From NCBI GenBank assembly GCA_014529385.2, contig CM043945.1:142332241-142396240 (forward strand): a DNA stretch of 64,000 nucleotides, in the 5' to 3' direction. The stretch comes from Adiantum capillus-veneris. Its lineage: Eukaryota > Streptophyta > Polypodiopsida > Polypodiales > Pteridaceae. This document shows, piece by piece, positions 1 through 11,502 of this stretch (position 1 is the first letter of the stretch; each line of letters begins with the position of its first letter). Made by a program: the position numbers and the translations under genes. A model generated the notes under the pieces. The model did not search any database and had not been told where the DNA came from. It saw only the letters and a program-made list of their open reading frames with translations.

Positions 1-112
1 GACCTGATTACGTTAATTGTTAATGTGTGTTGACTGGGATCTTGCTGAGTTGGATATTTGCTAACTCCGATTATTGCTAACTTTGATTATTTGCTGAGTT
101 AGAAATTGCTGG
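1..112. other. left flank, unassigned
   Basis: No gene is visible. The stretch repeats short TTGCTGAGTT and TTGCTAACT phrases. Similar wording recurs right of element A (about 5280-5500), so A may sit inside an older LTR-like sequence. That is inference. Confidence 0.3.
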
Positions 113-1644
113 TGTCGGGGAATAAGTTGTGCGGTTAGTGAGCCGGGTTAGCACAGGGCTGCTTGCTGTGGGAAACAGTTGGAGAGACATGCACAACACA
201 AGAGAATATAGTACAAAAGACGCTTATGGAAACCTTAAACTAAAATATTGAATAAACTCAAAAGCTGAATACAAAAGACTTGACCGTCGCAATAGGCCCA
301 TTGTGCTCTTAAAGCCGCCATGATCTTGAGCGGAAGCACAAACACCAAAGCCTTATTTGCTTCAGTTTCCTTCCCTTGCTCTTCCCAACCACCTTCACGT
401 GCACTCACTTTGCCGTCGCTTGCTTTGGTCTTCTTTTAACTCAAACAATTCTCTGAAACTGCTAAAAACTTCTTCAAGCCAGCTTCTCTATGACAAAGCT
501 CTCGTCTCTAAAAAACCTTCACCAAGGTATGATTTACTCCATCTTCAAACACATCCCCAATTACACAAGACTTCAGTTGTGGACTGTCAAACCGCTACCG
601 TATCCACTGAAAACACTAAAGCTAGGCCATTTCAATGCCTCGACAACCTCTTGCAACTCTTACTTGGTAGCAACACCATCGTCAAAATCTTGTTCGATGA
701 CTGATCTCCCTACACACTCTCTGTCCTGTTGATAATTAACGACCATCTCACGATGCTGCTCTTGGCCCTCCGCTCCTAGTGCTTGACAGCTGGGGCTTCT
801 TGCTTCTTGGCAGCCCACTCTCACTGATCAACCTCCTCCTCTTCTTCTCACGGGCTCGTCCCCGGCTCTTCGACGGCTCTGTTTTCCTTTGCCCGTCTTG
901 ACGGCACACTCTGCTTGATTATCCCCGCCTACTCGCGCTGGTTCTTTATTGCTGGAGCCTCTAAACTTTTGCACAATAACAAATTCAGTGGGCTGCACTC
1001 GAGTTCTTCTGCAGTTGATGCTCCTGCTGCTTGATAGTCCTTCACCACCACGTCCACCCTCGTCACCTCCTTGCACACTCGTCGGCTCCTGTGCGCGGCC
1101 CTCTGTACGTCAACCTGCACGGCCACGCTGCTGGCTGGACCCTCGCCTTTTCTAACGCTGCCTTCTTTGGCCAGAATAGCTTTTTCCTTCACTTAATATA
1201 TAATATATTTATAAAAAAAACCCTGCTCTTAGGCAATCATTCACACATGCCTCACGGCCTTGCCTTCCAGCTTCTCACTATATTTGGCATACAATGTATC
1301 CAAGGCAATGCTGAGTGCATTCTTACCAACCAAAGCACTTATATCTTGTAGCATCCTCACCACCTCCACGTTAATAGCCATCACCCACGAACAAAAGAAT
1401 GTTGGTCGCATTTTATAGCATATACTTGAATCAAAGCATTTCCAAGCTCGTCATTTGGTTTTCATATTGTCAAGGCAATGCCGACTAGCATACATATCTA
1501 CCAAAGAGTCTTTGATCATTTTTTGATTGAAGTATCGTTGCCAACGCTATGCTGGCCGCACTTAGTGCTCTATAAAGTACACTCTAGGCATATGGATCAA
1601 CCATGGATTTGCGAAGCACAACCCCACAAGACATAAACTCCAAA
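113..1644 (-). repeat. element A 3' LTR (left copy)
   Basis: Near-identical to 3569-5188 along its length, from TGTCGGGGAATAA to the shared AACTCCAAA. It lacks a block of about 115 bp present in the other copy (near 1005) and has small extra segments around 1070-1130. Runs that look coding inside it are not supported. Confidence 0.85.
1206..1213 (-). promoter_or_regulatory. LTR TATA box (element A, left LTR)
   Basis: On the minus strand this reads TATAAATA, in an AT-rich run between two GC-richer parts of the LTR. The equivalent site in the right LTR (4750-4757) reads TATAAAAA. Both being TATA-like at the same LTR position supports a promoter for minus-strand transcription. Confidence 0.5.
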
Positions 1645-3568
1645 CATGAGCATACATTATCGGTCTGAATCGACATCAAACAACCTTGGTCTAAGCTTGT
1701 TCTTCCTGGATCAATCAGCAAACCAATAACATTGTGCACCCAGAAGAACCCAACCATATTCAACCTGCTTCTTAAGGACCTCAAAATCTCTTGGGTCGAA
1801 TACCATAGCAAGCACATAACATCTATGACCCTCACAGTAAAGTAAAACTTCCCTTGAATCATTATGCAACACCCAGCTCTCGTAAACATTTGATAGCTTT
1901 TGCTGAGTAAGCATATCAGAACACTGCATATCTTTTCTTGGTAACCATGATAGCACTGACATAAGAATTAGTAGAAAGAGTAGATGGATCCAACCATAGC
2001 CAATACCTCGTCGAAGAAACTCAAGAAGCATATGCATCCTTTTCTTAATCGATAGTGATTCACCCCCTCTGACTTCATAGTTATCACAAACCTCTGAAAC
2101 AGTGTTACAATCATCATTACTTGGAACTCAAGCCTGACCATGAAAAAGAGCTGTAACCTGTAAATTTTCATCCACTTTTGGATCATTAGAGCACTGGCTA
2201 CCTTATCATCTGTCAAAGAATTGTGAGTTTCTTCCTCTTGCAGCTCATGAGAAATAACACAAGGAGAAACTTCGTGGATATCCTATACTTCAGTCATGTC
2301 ACAAATGTCAGGCACACAAAGAACATCATCTAAGGAATCTTCATAGGTCTCTTCATCCTGTTCCGCTTCATGTACTTCTATGGTAGCCAAAGATCCATCG
2401 ATACTTTGTGAAGACTCTTGATGCACCTCCTCTGAACAGGTACTAGCAGTAGAGAAATCATTCATAATATATTGCTTACACATACCACAATCAGATAAAA
2501 AGACATCAATAATGGCATTCTCTTCTTGCTCTATAATATTAGTACCTGTAAACATATCATCAGCAGCAATTGTAGATCATATATACGCTCATGCACATCT
2601 TCTATTGACTCCATAATTTCTTGCACTTCTTTTGTTATAGTATAAATGTTTTTATCAATGCAATCGTCTTCAAGAAACCTGTTGTTCTGCTTGGCCTTTC
2701 ATGCTTCCATTGTGATGAGAGGACCATCAACACCTTCTAAAGGATCATCTTGAACTTCTTGAGAACAATCCATGCTGCAAAGATTACTAGTATGTTGAAC
2801 ATTGACAACAACATTTTCACCTTCGTCTCATTCTTCACAAGAATCAATGATAAAAGCAGCTACCATGTGAGAAAGCTCTGAAAATTTTTCATCAATGGCT
2901 TTAGTCTGAAATTCGTTATTTGCGTGTGCTAGCTCAATTGAAGCATGATCCTCTCGGACAAAATCTGGTACTTGCAAAGCTGCATCTGCTTTAGCTTTAC
3001 TTCTTGCATCAATTTGCTCCCAAAATTCATCATAGCTCATTGTCTACAATTGATCTCCATCACCTTTACTGAAAGTAAACTGCTTTTGTTGATCCATCTG
3101 TTCTATTTCCAAGGCTATGTGTTGGTCACCCACCTGGACAACTGCTTCTGCAAATTTTGGCCAATTATGTGCATACTTATTGATAAGCTTCTGTATCTGA
3201 TAATGTAATTTTGGAGCTACTAACCGGCCAAACTCCTTGATCATACGCTTAGTTGGAATATCCATAAGCTCCATCTCTGACCTGTAGCATGAAAGATATC
3301 CATCACTATCATAACCATCGAATGTACCTCTTTCAGCATAAACATTATCCAATGCTTCTTCAACTTTTTCTTGCTTCATCTCGGATTCATCTAAAAGAGA
3401 AAATCCTCACGATAAATCTGTCTAGCCCAAAGAAAATTGTTCATAAGTAACCTGATGCTGCTGTAAGAAAGCATCAAATAGTTGCATCATCTCTATTTGA
3501 GATGTCGTCGTCATCTTCTCTGCCAAAATTTCCCACCCCGGCTCGCTTCACATCGGGTTCACCAAAGA
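1645..3568 (-). pseudogene. element A interior, unrecognised ORF remnants
   Basis: The clearest frame runs 3379-2828 on the minus strand and is interrupted once by an in-frame stop at about 3044. It predicts a charged, helical, cysteine-poor protein with blocks such as DEFWEQIDARSKAKADAA. Further acidic fragments lie at 2555-2283 and 2216-1968 in shifted frames. No zinc knuckle, protease, RT or integrase motif is visible. By position, right after the primer-binding site, it could be a gag-like remnant, but I do not recognise the family. Confidence 0.45.
3549..3568 (-). other. primer-binding-site-like sequence of element A
   Basis: On the minus strand, TTTGGTGAACCCGATG begins three bases after the LTR terminus CGACA. 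A related sequence, TTTTTGGTGAACCCGGTG, follows the 5' LTR of element B at 7961, so both elements seem to use a similar primer. Confidence 0.6.
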
Positions 3569-5188
3569 TGTCGGGGAATAATTTGTGCAGTTAGTGAGCC
3601 GGGTCAGCACAGGGCTGCTTGCTCTGGGAAACAGTTAGAGAGAGATGCACAACACAAGAGAAGATAGTTCAAAAGACACTTATGGAAACCTTAAATTGAA
3701 TTATTGAATAAACTCAAAAGCTGAATACAAAAGACTTGACCGTCGCAATAGACCCACTATGCTCTTAAAGCCGTCGAGATCTTGAGCGGAAGCACAAACA
3801 CCAAAGCCTTATTTGCTTCAGTTTCCTTCCCTTGCTCTTCCCGAACACCTTCACATGCACTCACTTTGCCGTCGCTTGCTTTGGTCTTCTTTTAACTCAA
3901 ACAATTCTCTGAAACTGCTAAAAACTTCTTAAAGCCAACTTCTCTAGGACAAAGCTGTCGTCTCTACCTTCACCAAGGTATGATTGTCTCCATCTTCAAA
4001 CACATCCCCAATCACACAAAACTTCGGTTGTGGATTGTCAAACCGCTGCCGTATCCACTGAAAACACTGAAGCTAGGCCACTTCAATGCCTCGACAACCT
4101 CTTGCAACTCGTACTCGGCAGCAACACCATCGTCAAAAGCTTGTTCGATGACTGATCTCCCTGCTCTCTGTCCTGCTGATAATTAATGATCATCTCACGA
4201 TGCTGCTCTTGGCCGTCCGCTCCTAGTGCTCGACAGCTGCGGCTCCTTGCTTCTTGGTAGCCCACTCTCACTGATCAACCTCCACCTCTTCTTCTCACGG
4301 GCTCGTCCTCGGCTCTCCGACGGCTCTTTTTTTCTTTGCCCATCTTGACGACACACTCTGCTTGATTATCCATGCTTGCTCGCGCTAGTTCTTTACTGCT
4401 TGGGCCTCCAAACTTTTGCACTATAACAAATTCAGTGCGCTGCACTCGAGTGCTTCTGCAACTCCTCCTTCCCCGACCGTTTGTTTACTACGCTGCTACA
4501 GTTACGGCAGCTCGGCTTTCTCTCCAAAGCCACTCAACAACTCTACAATCCTCCTCACTCCGGTCCTCACGTATTCTTCTGCAGTTGATGTTCTTGTTGC
4601 TTGACAGTCCTTCACCACCACGTCCACCCTCGTCAACTCTTGTGTGCGGCCCTCTGTACGTCAACCTGCACGGCCCTGCTGGACCCTCGTCTTTTCTAGC
4701 GCTGCCTGTATTGGCCAGAATAGCTTTTTCCTTCACTTAATATATAATATTTTTATAAAGAAAACCCTGCTCTTAGGCAATCGTTCACACATGCCTCACG
4801 GCCTTGCCTTCGAGCTTCTCACTATATTTAGCATACAATGTATCCAAGGCAATGCTGAGTGCATTCTTACCAACCAAAGCACTTATATCTTGTAGCATCC
4901 TCACCACCTCCACATTAATAGCCATCACCCACGAACGAAAGCATGTTGGTCGCATTTTATAGCATATACTTGAATCAGAGCATTTCCAAGCTCGTCATTT
5001 GGTTTTCATATTGTCAAGGCAATGCCGACTAGCATACATATCTACCAAAGAGTCTTCGATCATGTTTTGATTGAAGTATCATTGCCAACGCTATGCTGGC
5101 CGCACTTAGTGCTCTATAAAGTACACTCTAGGCATATGGATCAACCATGGATTTGCGAAGCACAACCCCACAAGACATAAACTCCAAA
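3569..5188 (-). repeat. element A 5' LTR (right copy)
   Basis: Direct repeat of 113-1644. It carries about 115 bp extra (roughly 4456-4570) with the short repeat TTCTGCA at both borders. The minus-strand TATA-like site is at 4750-4757. The right end is shared up to AACTCCAAA; beyond it the two copies diverge. Confidence 0.85.
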
Positions 5189-6246
5189 GGATGGCAATCA
5201 GTAATCTGTGTGAGCAATAGTAATGCCTAAAATCTTGTGTTTTGTCGAAGCTTCACCTTGTGGACGTGGAGCATCACGAAACTGGGTCGGAATATTGCTA
5301 GGTCGGATTTTGTTGACTCTTATATTTTATGCCAAGAACATTTGTGGGTTGGACATATATATCCATTAATTGGCATTTGTATTGGGAGGAGTTCTGAGTA
5401 GGGGAATGTGAAAGAAGATTTATCCACGGGGTTCTTTGCTCTGTCTATTTGTTGGCTCTGAAGTTATCTAACTGTGTTTTTTGCTGAGTCTGATCATGGA
5501 GTGATCAGTATATGTTCTCTATTTGAGAGCATGTGTATTGAGAGAGATTCTTGTGTTGATGAACCCCAACACATTTGGCTATCCTGTTGAGCCATTGAAG
5601 GTTTTGCCAACACATTTGGTGAACCTAATGTAATTGTTTGTGTGTCGTGTCTGACATTCTTGTTTTGTTGACTACCTACTATAATGGTATGTCTGCTAGG
5701 TTTGATTACCTTCTATGTCAGCATTCAAGGTGGATGTTTGTGTTTCATGAGAGTAATGATGATATGAAAGAACCTATCCTAAAGGAGAAATTGTTAGACC
5801 GAGGAGAGAAAATTCAAGAGCAGTAGATCATGTTTGGTTAGAAGCGTTGCTGCAGATTCAAAATTCAGATTTTGCTTCTATACGTGCTGCAGATTTAGGT
5901 TGCACAGATTTAGCCAGGTGCTGCAGATTCAGACGTGCAAAATGGAAAAAGTTTGGATGATTTTGTAGAGACAAAAGAATAATTACGTGAAATCAGACAG
6001 AGAAATATGATGTTGAATCTGATGTTGATAATCAGATCTATCAAAGAAAACAAGCTCAAGAGTGGTATCTTTGACTGAATTTTTCCAAACATATATATAC
6101 ATCCTTAAACTAAAATATCCTAATCAATTTAAGCAACCAATTAAATGGACTATGCAGATCTCGGTATAGCATCCGTGGCTCTTCGTTTAAAAAATTTAAT
6201 GGGTCTCAGATTGATGTGGTGCACCGATCTTGAGGGCTAAACATGA
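5189..6246. other. no supported gene; possible old LTR end
   Basis: No convincing coding frame; a 62-codon run at 5638-5826 resembles nothing I know. Around 5602-5618 the sequence CCAACACATTTGGTGAACC resembles the LTR-end plus primer-site junction of element B (7955-7975), so a decayed LTR may end near 5607. This is inference from one short match. Confidence 0.3.
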
Positions 6247-7423
6247 TTGTTGTATTTCAATGAAGTGAATGTTATGGGAGGTAAAAGGAAGAAAGAGAAA
6301 TGTGAGGTTTGCATGAGTAAGAAGCATGAGGTGGATGATTGTCTGTGTGTAGTTGATGAGTGCTCAAAGAGAGATGCTTGTAGTAAGTGGTGCATGGTGG
6401 ATTTTTGCACAAAACTAATTCATAATGTTACTGCAAATTGCAAAATGCAACTTCCTATAAAAAAATGGAAAGAGACTTAGAGAAGTTAGATGATTTCGAA
6501 GATGACTTGGAGAATGCATATGAATGGCTAGATGATCATAAAAGGGATAGGAAAAAATCATGTTCTAGTAGAAAGAAGGTCTTCAAGTTGCAAAAAGCAT
6601 GTGAGAAGCTAAGGGATGCATATGAGAATGAGTTTGAAGGGGATTTTAGTGATGATGATGATGATGATGGATGGAGAATGGGTCATGTAATTCACCAAGT
6701 AGGGATACCAAAGATGGAGGAGAAGGAAGTGCAAAAGGAGGGTGGACAAAAGAGCCTAGAAGAGCCCCGAGATACCCCTAACCTACCATTAGAGTATACC
6801 CATGGAGTGGAAGAGGAAGATCCATTGCTTAAACTTATGTTGTTTTCATATGGAAAATGTTTTTACCCTATTTGTGAGGAGAAGCATGTCATACATAACC
6901 ATGATGTTGTTCGTGTTATTCAAAGCCCACTTAAAGAGTGGATAGTGAGATGAATGCATAGGAGGAATTGCTAGAAATCAAATTTCCTGAAATCAAATTT
7001 GCTCAAGAGGAATTTCCAAAAACCATATCAATTCACAAGGAGTCTCCACCAAAAACATCCTTGCAAGTGAAAGTGTTGCAAAAAGGTGCTGAAGGAACAT
7101 TGAAGGAGTTTACTGATGCTGATTCTGATGATCAAAAAATTCAGACAAAGAATCAAACCACTATGCCAAATATTGTGGATGATGAAACGAATCAAAATTT
7201 TGGTTTTGAATGTTTTGAAGGACATATTTTGATGTCACAGGTCGATATCAAGCAAGATATACTTCAGTTAACAGAGCATTTGAAGAATAAGATTGATTTT
7301 TGTTCCAATCTAAACAAGTATGAATTAGGAAAAGGTGTCACACATCAGATTAAGTACGAGGAATGGCAATATCAAGTCTTTTGGGCCATAAAAAAGGCCA
7401 TAAATTTGTCAAAAATAGCCTAA
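6247..7423 (+). pseudogene. unrecognised cysteine-rich and acidic ORF remnants
   Basis: Three successive plus-strand frames: 6247-6480 (77 aa, ten or so cysteines, including CEVCMSKKHEVDDC), 6438-6953 (171 aa, very acidic, with a run of seven Asp) and 6968-7423 (151 aa, lysine- and glutamate-rich). They sit between the possible old LTR end near 5607 and the truncated 5' LTR of element B. They look like one decayed gene with frameshifts. I see no retroviral motif and no known domain. Either a retroelement accessory frame or a transduced host fragment would fit. Confidence 0.35.
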
Positions 7424-7427
7424 AGTA

Positions 7428-7959
7428 AGCAAAAAATGGCTCAAAATGCCACATCAGTGATGGTTTTGTTGTTTCTAAAGCTGGATGGAAAGTTTTAGAG
7501 CCAATAATGAGCTCATTTGGGAATATAAGCAAGGAGATCCATCCATTCCAATACAGGGTGCTAGTGTAGTCTCGTGATGCTTCCACTACATGTTTGAGGC
7601 TGTGAGGCCTCCAATCAAGGTTTCCCCTCGTTGAATTACTACTTAGACTTCTCCAATGAAGTACTAAAGCTTCTATGAAATGGTCAAAATGAAGAATCAA
7701 AGCATCAATTTAGGGTTTTGAACAGGTCAAATGAGCACTACATCTTTGCAATTAGGAGCGAGGATACACCTAATCTTCACACACACAAGAGTTTGAGTTA
7801 GTATTGTCTCATTTTCAAAGTTGATCTTTCATGGCTGGACTTTTTTTCTATTTGAGTGTGTTTTTGGCTTCAAATCATCTACGCCTTGGTTGATTTTGGT
7901 ACAAATCCTCACAGTAAGAGGCCTGATACTTTCCTAGTCGCACTGCGTACTTCTTAACA
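7428..7959 (+). repeat. element B 5' LTR, left half missing
   Basis: Matches 20440-20958 with many substitutions; shared phrases include AATGAGCTCATTTGGGAATA and GAGGCTGTGAGGCCTCCAAT. The first half of the 3' LTR (19941-20390) has no counterpart here. It is replaced by the 6247-7423 frames, so the left part was deleted or displaced. It ends ...TTAACA before the primer site. Confidence 0.8.
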
Positions 7960-7960
7960 C

Positions 7961-7980
7961 ATTTTTGGTGAACCCGGTGC
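7961..7980 (+). other. element B primer-binding site
   Basis: TTTTTGGTGAACCCGGTGC follows the LTR end within two bases, the position expected of a primer-binding site. I do not assign the tRNA. Confidence 0.6.
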
Positions 7981-8043
7981 AAAGTAGGCTAGGGTGAGGG
8001 TTCAAAATCTTCATTGAAGGTTTCAAATTAAATTGTTAAATCT

Positions 8044-8700
8044 ATGGAGCAACAAGAGCAACAGGGGGTTCGATTTGATCCAGTCACAATGCAAATGTTT
8101 CAGTATTTTGCGGTGTTTATGCAGCAACAACAAGCTGTGGAAAGGAGAAAGCTTTCATCAACCAAAGTGCTTCAATATGTGGTGAAGAAGATGGACCAAT
8201 TTAAAGGTAAAGATGTAACAAACTATATTTGTGGATATGTAAAGGACATGGAGTGTCATCGAGTGCCTGAAGCAGAGATGGTACAAAGTTTTGAGCGAGT
8301 TGTGGATCCTGAGATTAGAGAGCATGTAAGGGGAGTTAGAAATGAGCATGGGACAACATGGGAAGCATTCAAGTTAGCTTTAAAAGAAGAGTATTTCATG
8401 AATGAATCCAAAATAATAACAAAGAGGACTTTTTTTAGAGTGGGTAATTTGGCCAAAAGAGGGGCTTTCGCCTACCAAACTGCTAAGGGAATTTGAACGC
8501 CAAAATGATCAATTGTCAAGGACTGAAAAGGCTACACTAAACGCAAAGAAGATGGAGCTCTTTTTGTAGGCAGAAGGTAAAGAGATTAAAGAGAAGATAG
8601 AGTTACTACTTGCAGAAAAAGATGCTGAACAAGGCTTAAAGACCGATTGGAATGAGGTCTAAGACGCCATTTTGCTGCTAGCTAAGCAACAACAATGAAG
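8044..8700 (+). pseudogene. element B gag, N-terminal part
   Basis: The frame opens 85 bases after the 5' LTR and is intact for 150 codons (8044-8496). It begins with a glutamine-rich segment and continues with a helical region (DQFKGKDVTNYICGYVKDME, then FERVVDPEIREHV), consistent with a gypsy gag capsid. From 8497 to 8700 coding-like sequence continues in other frames with glutamate- and lysine-rich coiled-coil character. Assignment rests on position and composition. Confidence 0.6.
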
Positions 8701-8707
8701 AGACAAG

Positions 8708-9538
8708 ATGATAGTCAACCCTGCTCAAGTTCCTAGTTTTCTCAAGAGTCCTAAAAAGCATATGATTATGGTTCCAAAGAGTGAAAAATCCATCCTCAAT
8801 GACATTGTTAAAGGAATGCAAGAGATAAAGTTAAAGCTTAGAAGAAGAGAGGGGGCAACCATTAGGTCAATCTACAGTGCAATGACCTCAAAGCATAAAG
8901 GTTTTGTAAATAGATGCATATGGTGTGATAGTATTGACCATGCAAGGAGGGATCGTGAAATTTTTAAAGACACTTTGACAAAGGAGCTTGCTTTCTTTAA
9001 AGATGGAAAAATTCACCTAAGTGAAATAGGTAAGCTCTTGGGGATAAACTTTGGAAAAGGCGGGATGAAGAAGCTAGTTGAGGACATGGCTACTAGCCAT
9101 GCCATCTCAATGGTTGAGGCAGTCTCCTATGGGTTTAAGGTGGATCCTATTAAGAAAAAAGGACCACTCAAGGTTGGAGAAGAGGAATCTAATGGTATTG
9201 GAGAGCTATGGCCATGCGCTATAGAATCTGTTATGAAGGGTAAAATGACTATAGAGATTTTACATGAAGCTAGAGACTCCATTCGCCTAGAAACAGGTTG
9301 AAAAGACCCTATATATTCTTTGTCAATGCATGCATACATTGCCAAATGCCAAGCCAAGAGGCCTTCATTGAAGAGAAACACAGACGTGAGAATGGGGATG
9401 AAGGAACTTCAAAAAGGGCCACAAGGAGTGGAGGTAGAAATGGCACAGTGTCTCCTAGGTCAAGTTCTCCACAATAAATTCATAGCCTTGAGGTTCCTAT
9501 GCAAGAAGACCATAAAGAGAAGAACAAGGAAGCAATGA
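8708..9538 (+). pseudogene. element B gag, C-terminal part with degenerate knuckle
   Basis: An open frame of 197 codons (8708-9301), then a further fragment to about 9538. It contains CIWCDSIDHARRD, which resembles a zinc knuckle that has lost its last cysteine. The stretch around 9170-9330 is clearly related to the D remnant at 25467-25703, showing that B and D belong to one family. A stop at 9299 interrupts the frame. Confidence 0.6.
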
Positions 9539-9699
9539 AATAAAGCAAAGGGTCCAGCCTACAAACTCCAATCTGACATAGAGGCGGAAACCGATCTCAA
9601 AAACGATTTGGAAGAGAGGATTTTAAATAGTAAAGTGGAATTAACTTGGGTGAGGTCCTTGGAATAGCTAGAGGGAGTTTCTTGAAGAAATAATTGATA

Positions 9700-10226
9700 T
9701 CATAAAGAGGAAGCGATAGTCTCTTACTGAATATATCCATGTAGAAGGTGAAGAAGAGACTTTAAATGCACAAGGTGTACATGTCTATGGCGAGGAAGGT
9801 GAAAAAATTGTTGCTAGATGCTACAAGTCTAGGATAGGAGTAAGACACTTTTGCTTCTTGGAAAATGAAGATGAAGTGCAAGAGCTACTACTTGAAGAGT
9901 CACTAGGCAAGAGCAACTACTGCAGAAGATAACCTCATGTCAAAGAGTCTTTATCGAAAGGAAAATGGCCAATTGATATAAATCATGGATGGATGATTTG
10001 TGGAGCAAACAACTCATCAAGGGAGCTGTACGGAGCTTGTCCAAATGTAAAGGTGACTATAGGGGATGTGAAAGATGACCATAATTTCTTTGTACAAGAG
10101 ATGTCTACATACTCTCTTATCCTTGGGCAGCCATACATCACTGCTACTCGCATGGAAACCAAGGTGATGAGCGGTGGATCGATTTATGCTAGGACAAGGA
10201 GCACGAATGGGAAGCGTGCAGTATAG
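9700..10226 (+). pseudogene. element B retropepsin remnant
   Basis: The C-terminal half of an aspartic protease is visible at 9993-10226: a hydrophobic stretch, then YSLILGQPYITA, matching the conserved ILGxP motif of gypsy retropepsins. Upstream, NLMS follows the place where the catalytic D-S/T/G-G motif should be, but the motif is not there. A one-base frameshift near 9950-9965 separates the halves. The enzyme would process the polyprotein in a live element; this copy cannot. Confidence 0.7.
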
Positions 10227-10622
10227 TTCCTTACTGTTTGTGTGGATCATGAAAGGAGTTGTGAAAGTCTTAGAGAGCAACCCTTGCCAAAGACAAACAA
10301 AGAATTCAAGGACTATAGGGATATGAGGGGTTTTGGCCGTGTACCATTGTAGAGCAGGATTGTAGTGGTACAAGAAGAGAAAAGTTCTCACATGATGTAT
10401 ATGCAAAGGAAATGTTTTCTACAGGTTTTGTAGAATTAGAAGGTTATGGATCTATTGCTTTTACAAAGTGTGAGGAATTAAAGCGGGGTGAATGACGACA
10501 TGTAAATAGTTTACAAAGAGGTTCAGAGGTGAATGGTTTGCTAGAAGATAGTGAATGCATTGCAGGTGTGTTTTTTTGCAAGAACAATTTGATAAAGGTT
10601 GAAAAGAATATTCTTTTAATAA

Positions 10623-11497
10623 ATGCTTGCTAAACATGGAAAGGCATTTTCACTTGATCCGCATGAGATAGGGTGTGTTGATCCATCCATTGTTGCTCCT
10701 ATGGTGATCTTCACTATCCCTCATGTACCTTGGAACTTGAGGCCTATTCCAGTTCCAAAGGCTCGTTTGCCAAAAATCATTGAGTTGCTTAATGAAAAGA
10801 TCAAGATCAGTATTTTGGAGCCTTCTTGTGCTCCATATTCGAACAGGTGGTTCACAGTTCCAAAAAAGGATGGTTCTTTACATTTTATACATGTTATGCA
10901 ACTTGTCAACAAAGTTACAATTAGAAATGTGGGTACAGGGCCAATTGTAGATGAATTTGCAGAGGCTTTTGAAGGAAGGGCAATATATTCTATGGAGGAT
11001 CTGTACTCAGTGTATGATCATTTCCAACTAGCAATGGAAAGCAGGGACTTGAATACAACGAGGACACTTTTGGGTTTGGTAAGAATGTGTATCTTACCTC
11101 TGGGAGCAACTAATTCAATTGCACATATGAAGAATGGTATGAACAAAGTCCTATGTGACTTGATACCTCAAACCACAATGCCTTTCCTTGATGATGTGCC
11201 AATCAAAGGATATGATGTAAGTGATATAGATGTGGCTCTGGACTTGAGGGGGTGCCGCAGGTATGTGGCAAATCATATCAATGATTATGATAATATCTTG
11301 TAAAGGTTGGAAGAGGTGAACGTTACCTTGTCTGGCCAAAAGTCAGTGTTTGGTGTAAATGAAGTTCTTATTGTAGGACTTATGTGCGGGTCGTATGCTA
11401 GAAGGCCTTTTCCTGCAAAGATTGATGTGATTCAAAGAATGAAAGAGACATGTACTAATGTAACTAAGGTTTGAAGGTTCTTGGGTGCATGTGTGTT
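10623..11497 (+). pseudogene. element B reverse transcriptase
   Basis: The open frame 10623-11303 (226 aa) shows RT fingers and palm: a PIPVPKARLPKI segment, PSCAPYSNRWFTVPKKDGS, and MPFLDDVPIKG as the catalytic motif, with FLDD in place of the usual YxDD or FVDD. The last residues before the insertion of C read RFLGACVFY, the RT connection region. Stops fall at 11301 and 11473. Coding sequence resumes in phase after C at 17924. Confidence 0.85.
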
Positions 11498-11502
11498 CTA
11501 TG
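11498..11502. repeat. target-site duplication of element C (left), CTATG
   Basis: CTATG lies directly before the LTR start TGTAACATTT and recurs at 17919-17923 directly after the right LTR end ...ATGACA. Five bases is the usual gypsy duplication length. Confidence 0.9.

Larger units (their letters stand above)
113..5188 (-). mobile_element. LARD-like non-autonomous LTR retrotransposon (element A)
   Basis: Two long direct repeats (113-1644 and 3569-5188) flank a 1.9 kb interior with no RT, integrase or RNase H. Both repeats begin TGTCGGGGAATAA on the plus strand. On the minus strand, the sequence straight after the 3569 repeat reads TTTGGTGAACCCGATG, which resembles a primer-binding site, so the element runs on the minus strand with its 5' LTR on the right. 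Long LTRs with a short, barely coding interior match the LARD class, which depends on proteins of another element. I could not find a matching target-site duplication (GCTGG on the left against GGATG on the right), so an end may be eroded. Confidence 0.8.

Noticed and set aside
5638-5826. Small protein gene
   Set aside because: 62 codons, no similarity I recognise, no supporting context.
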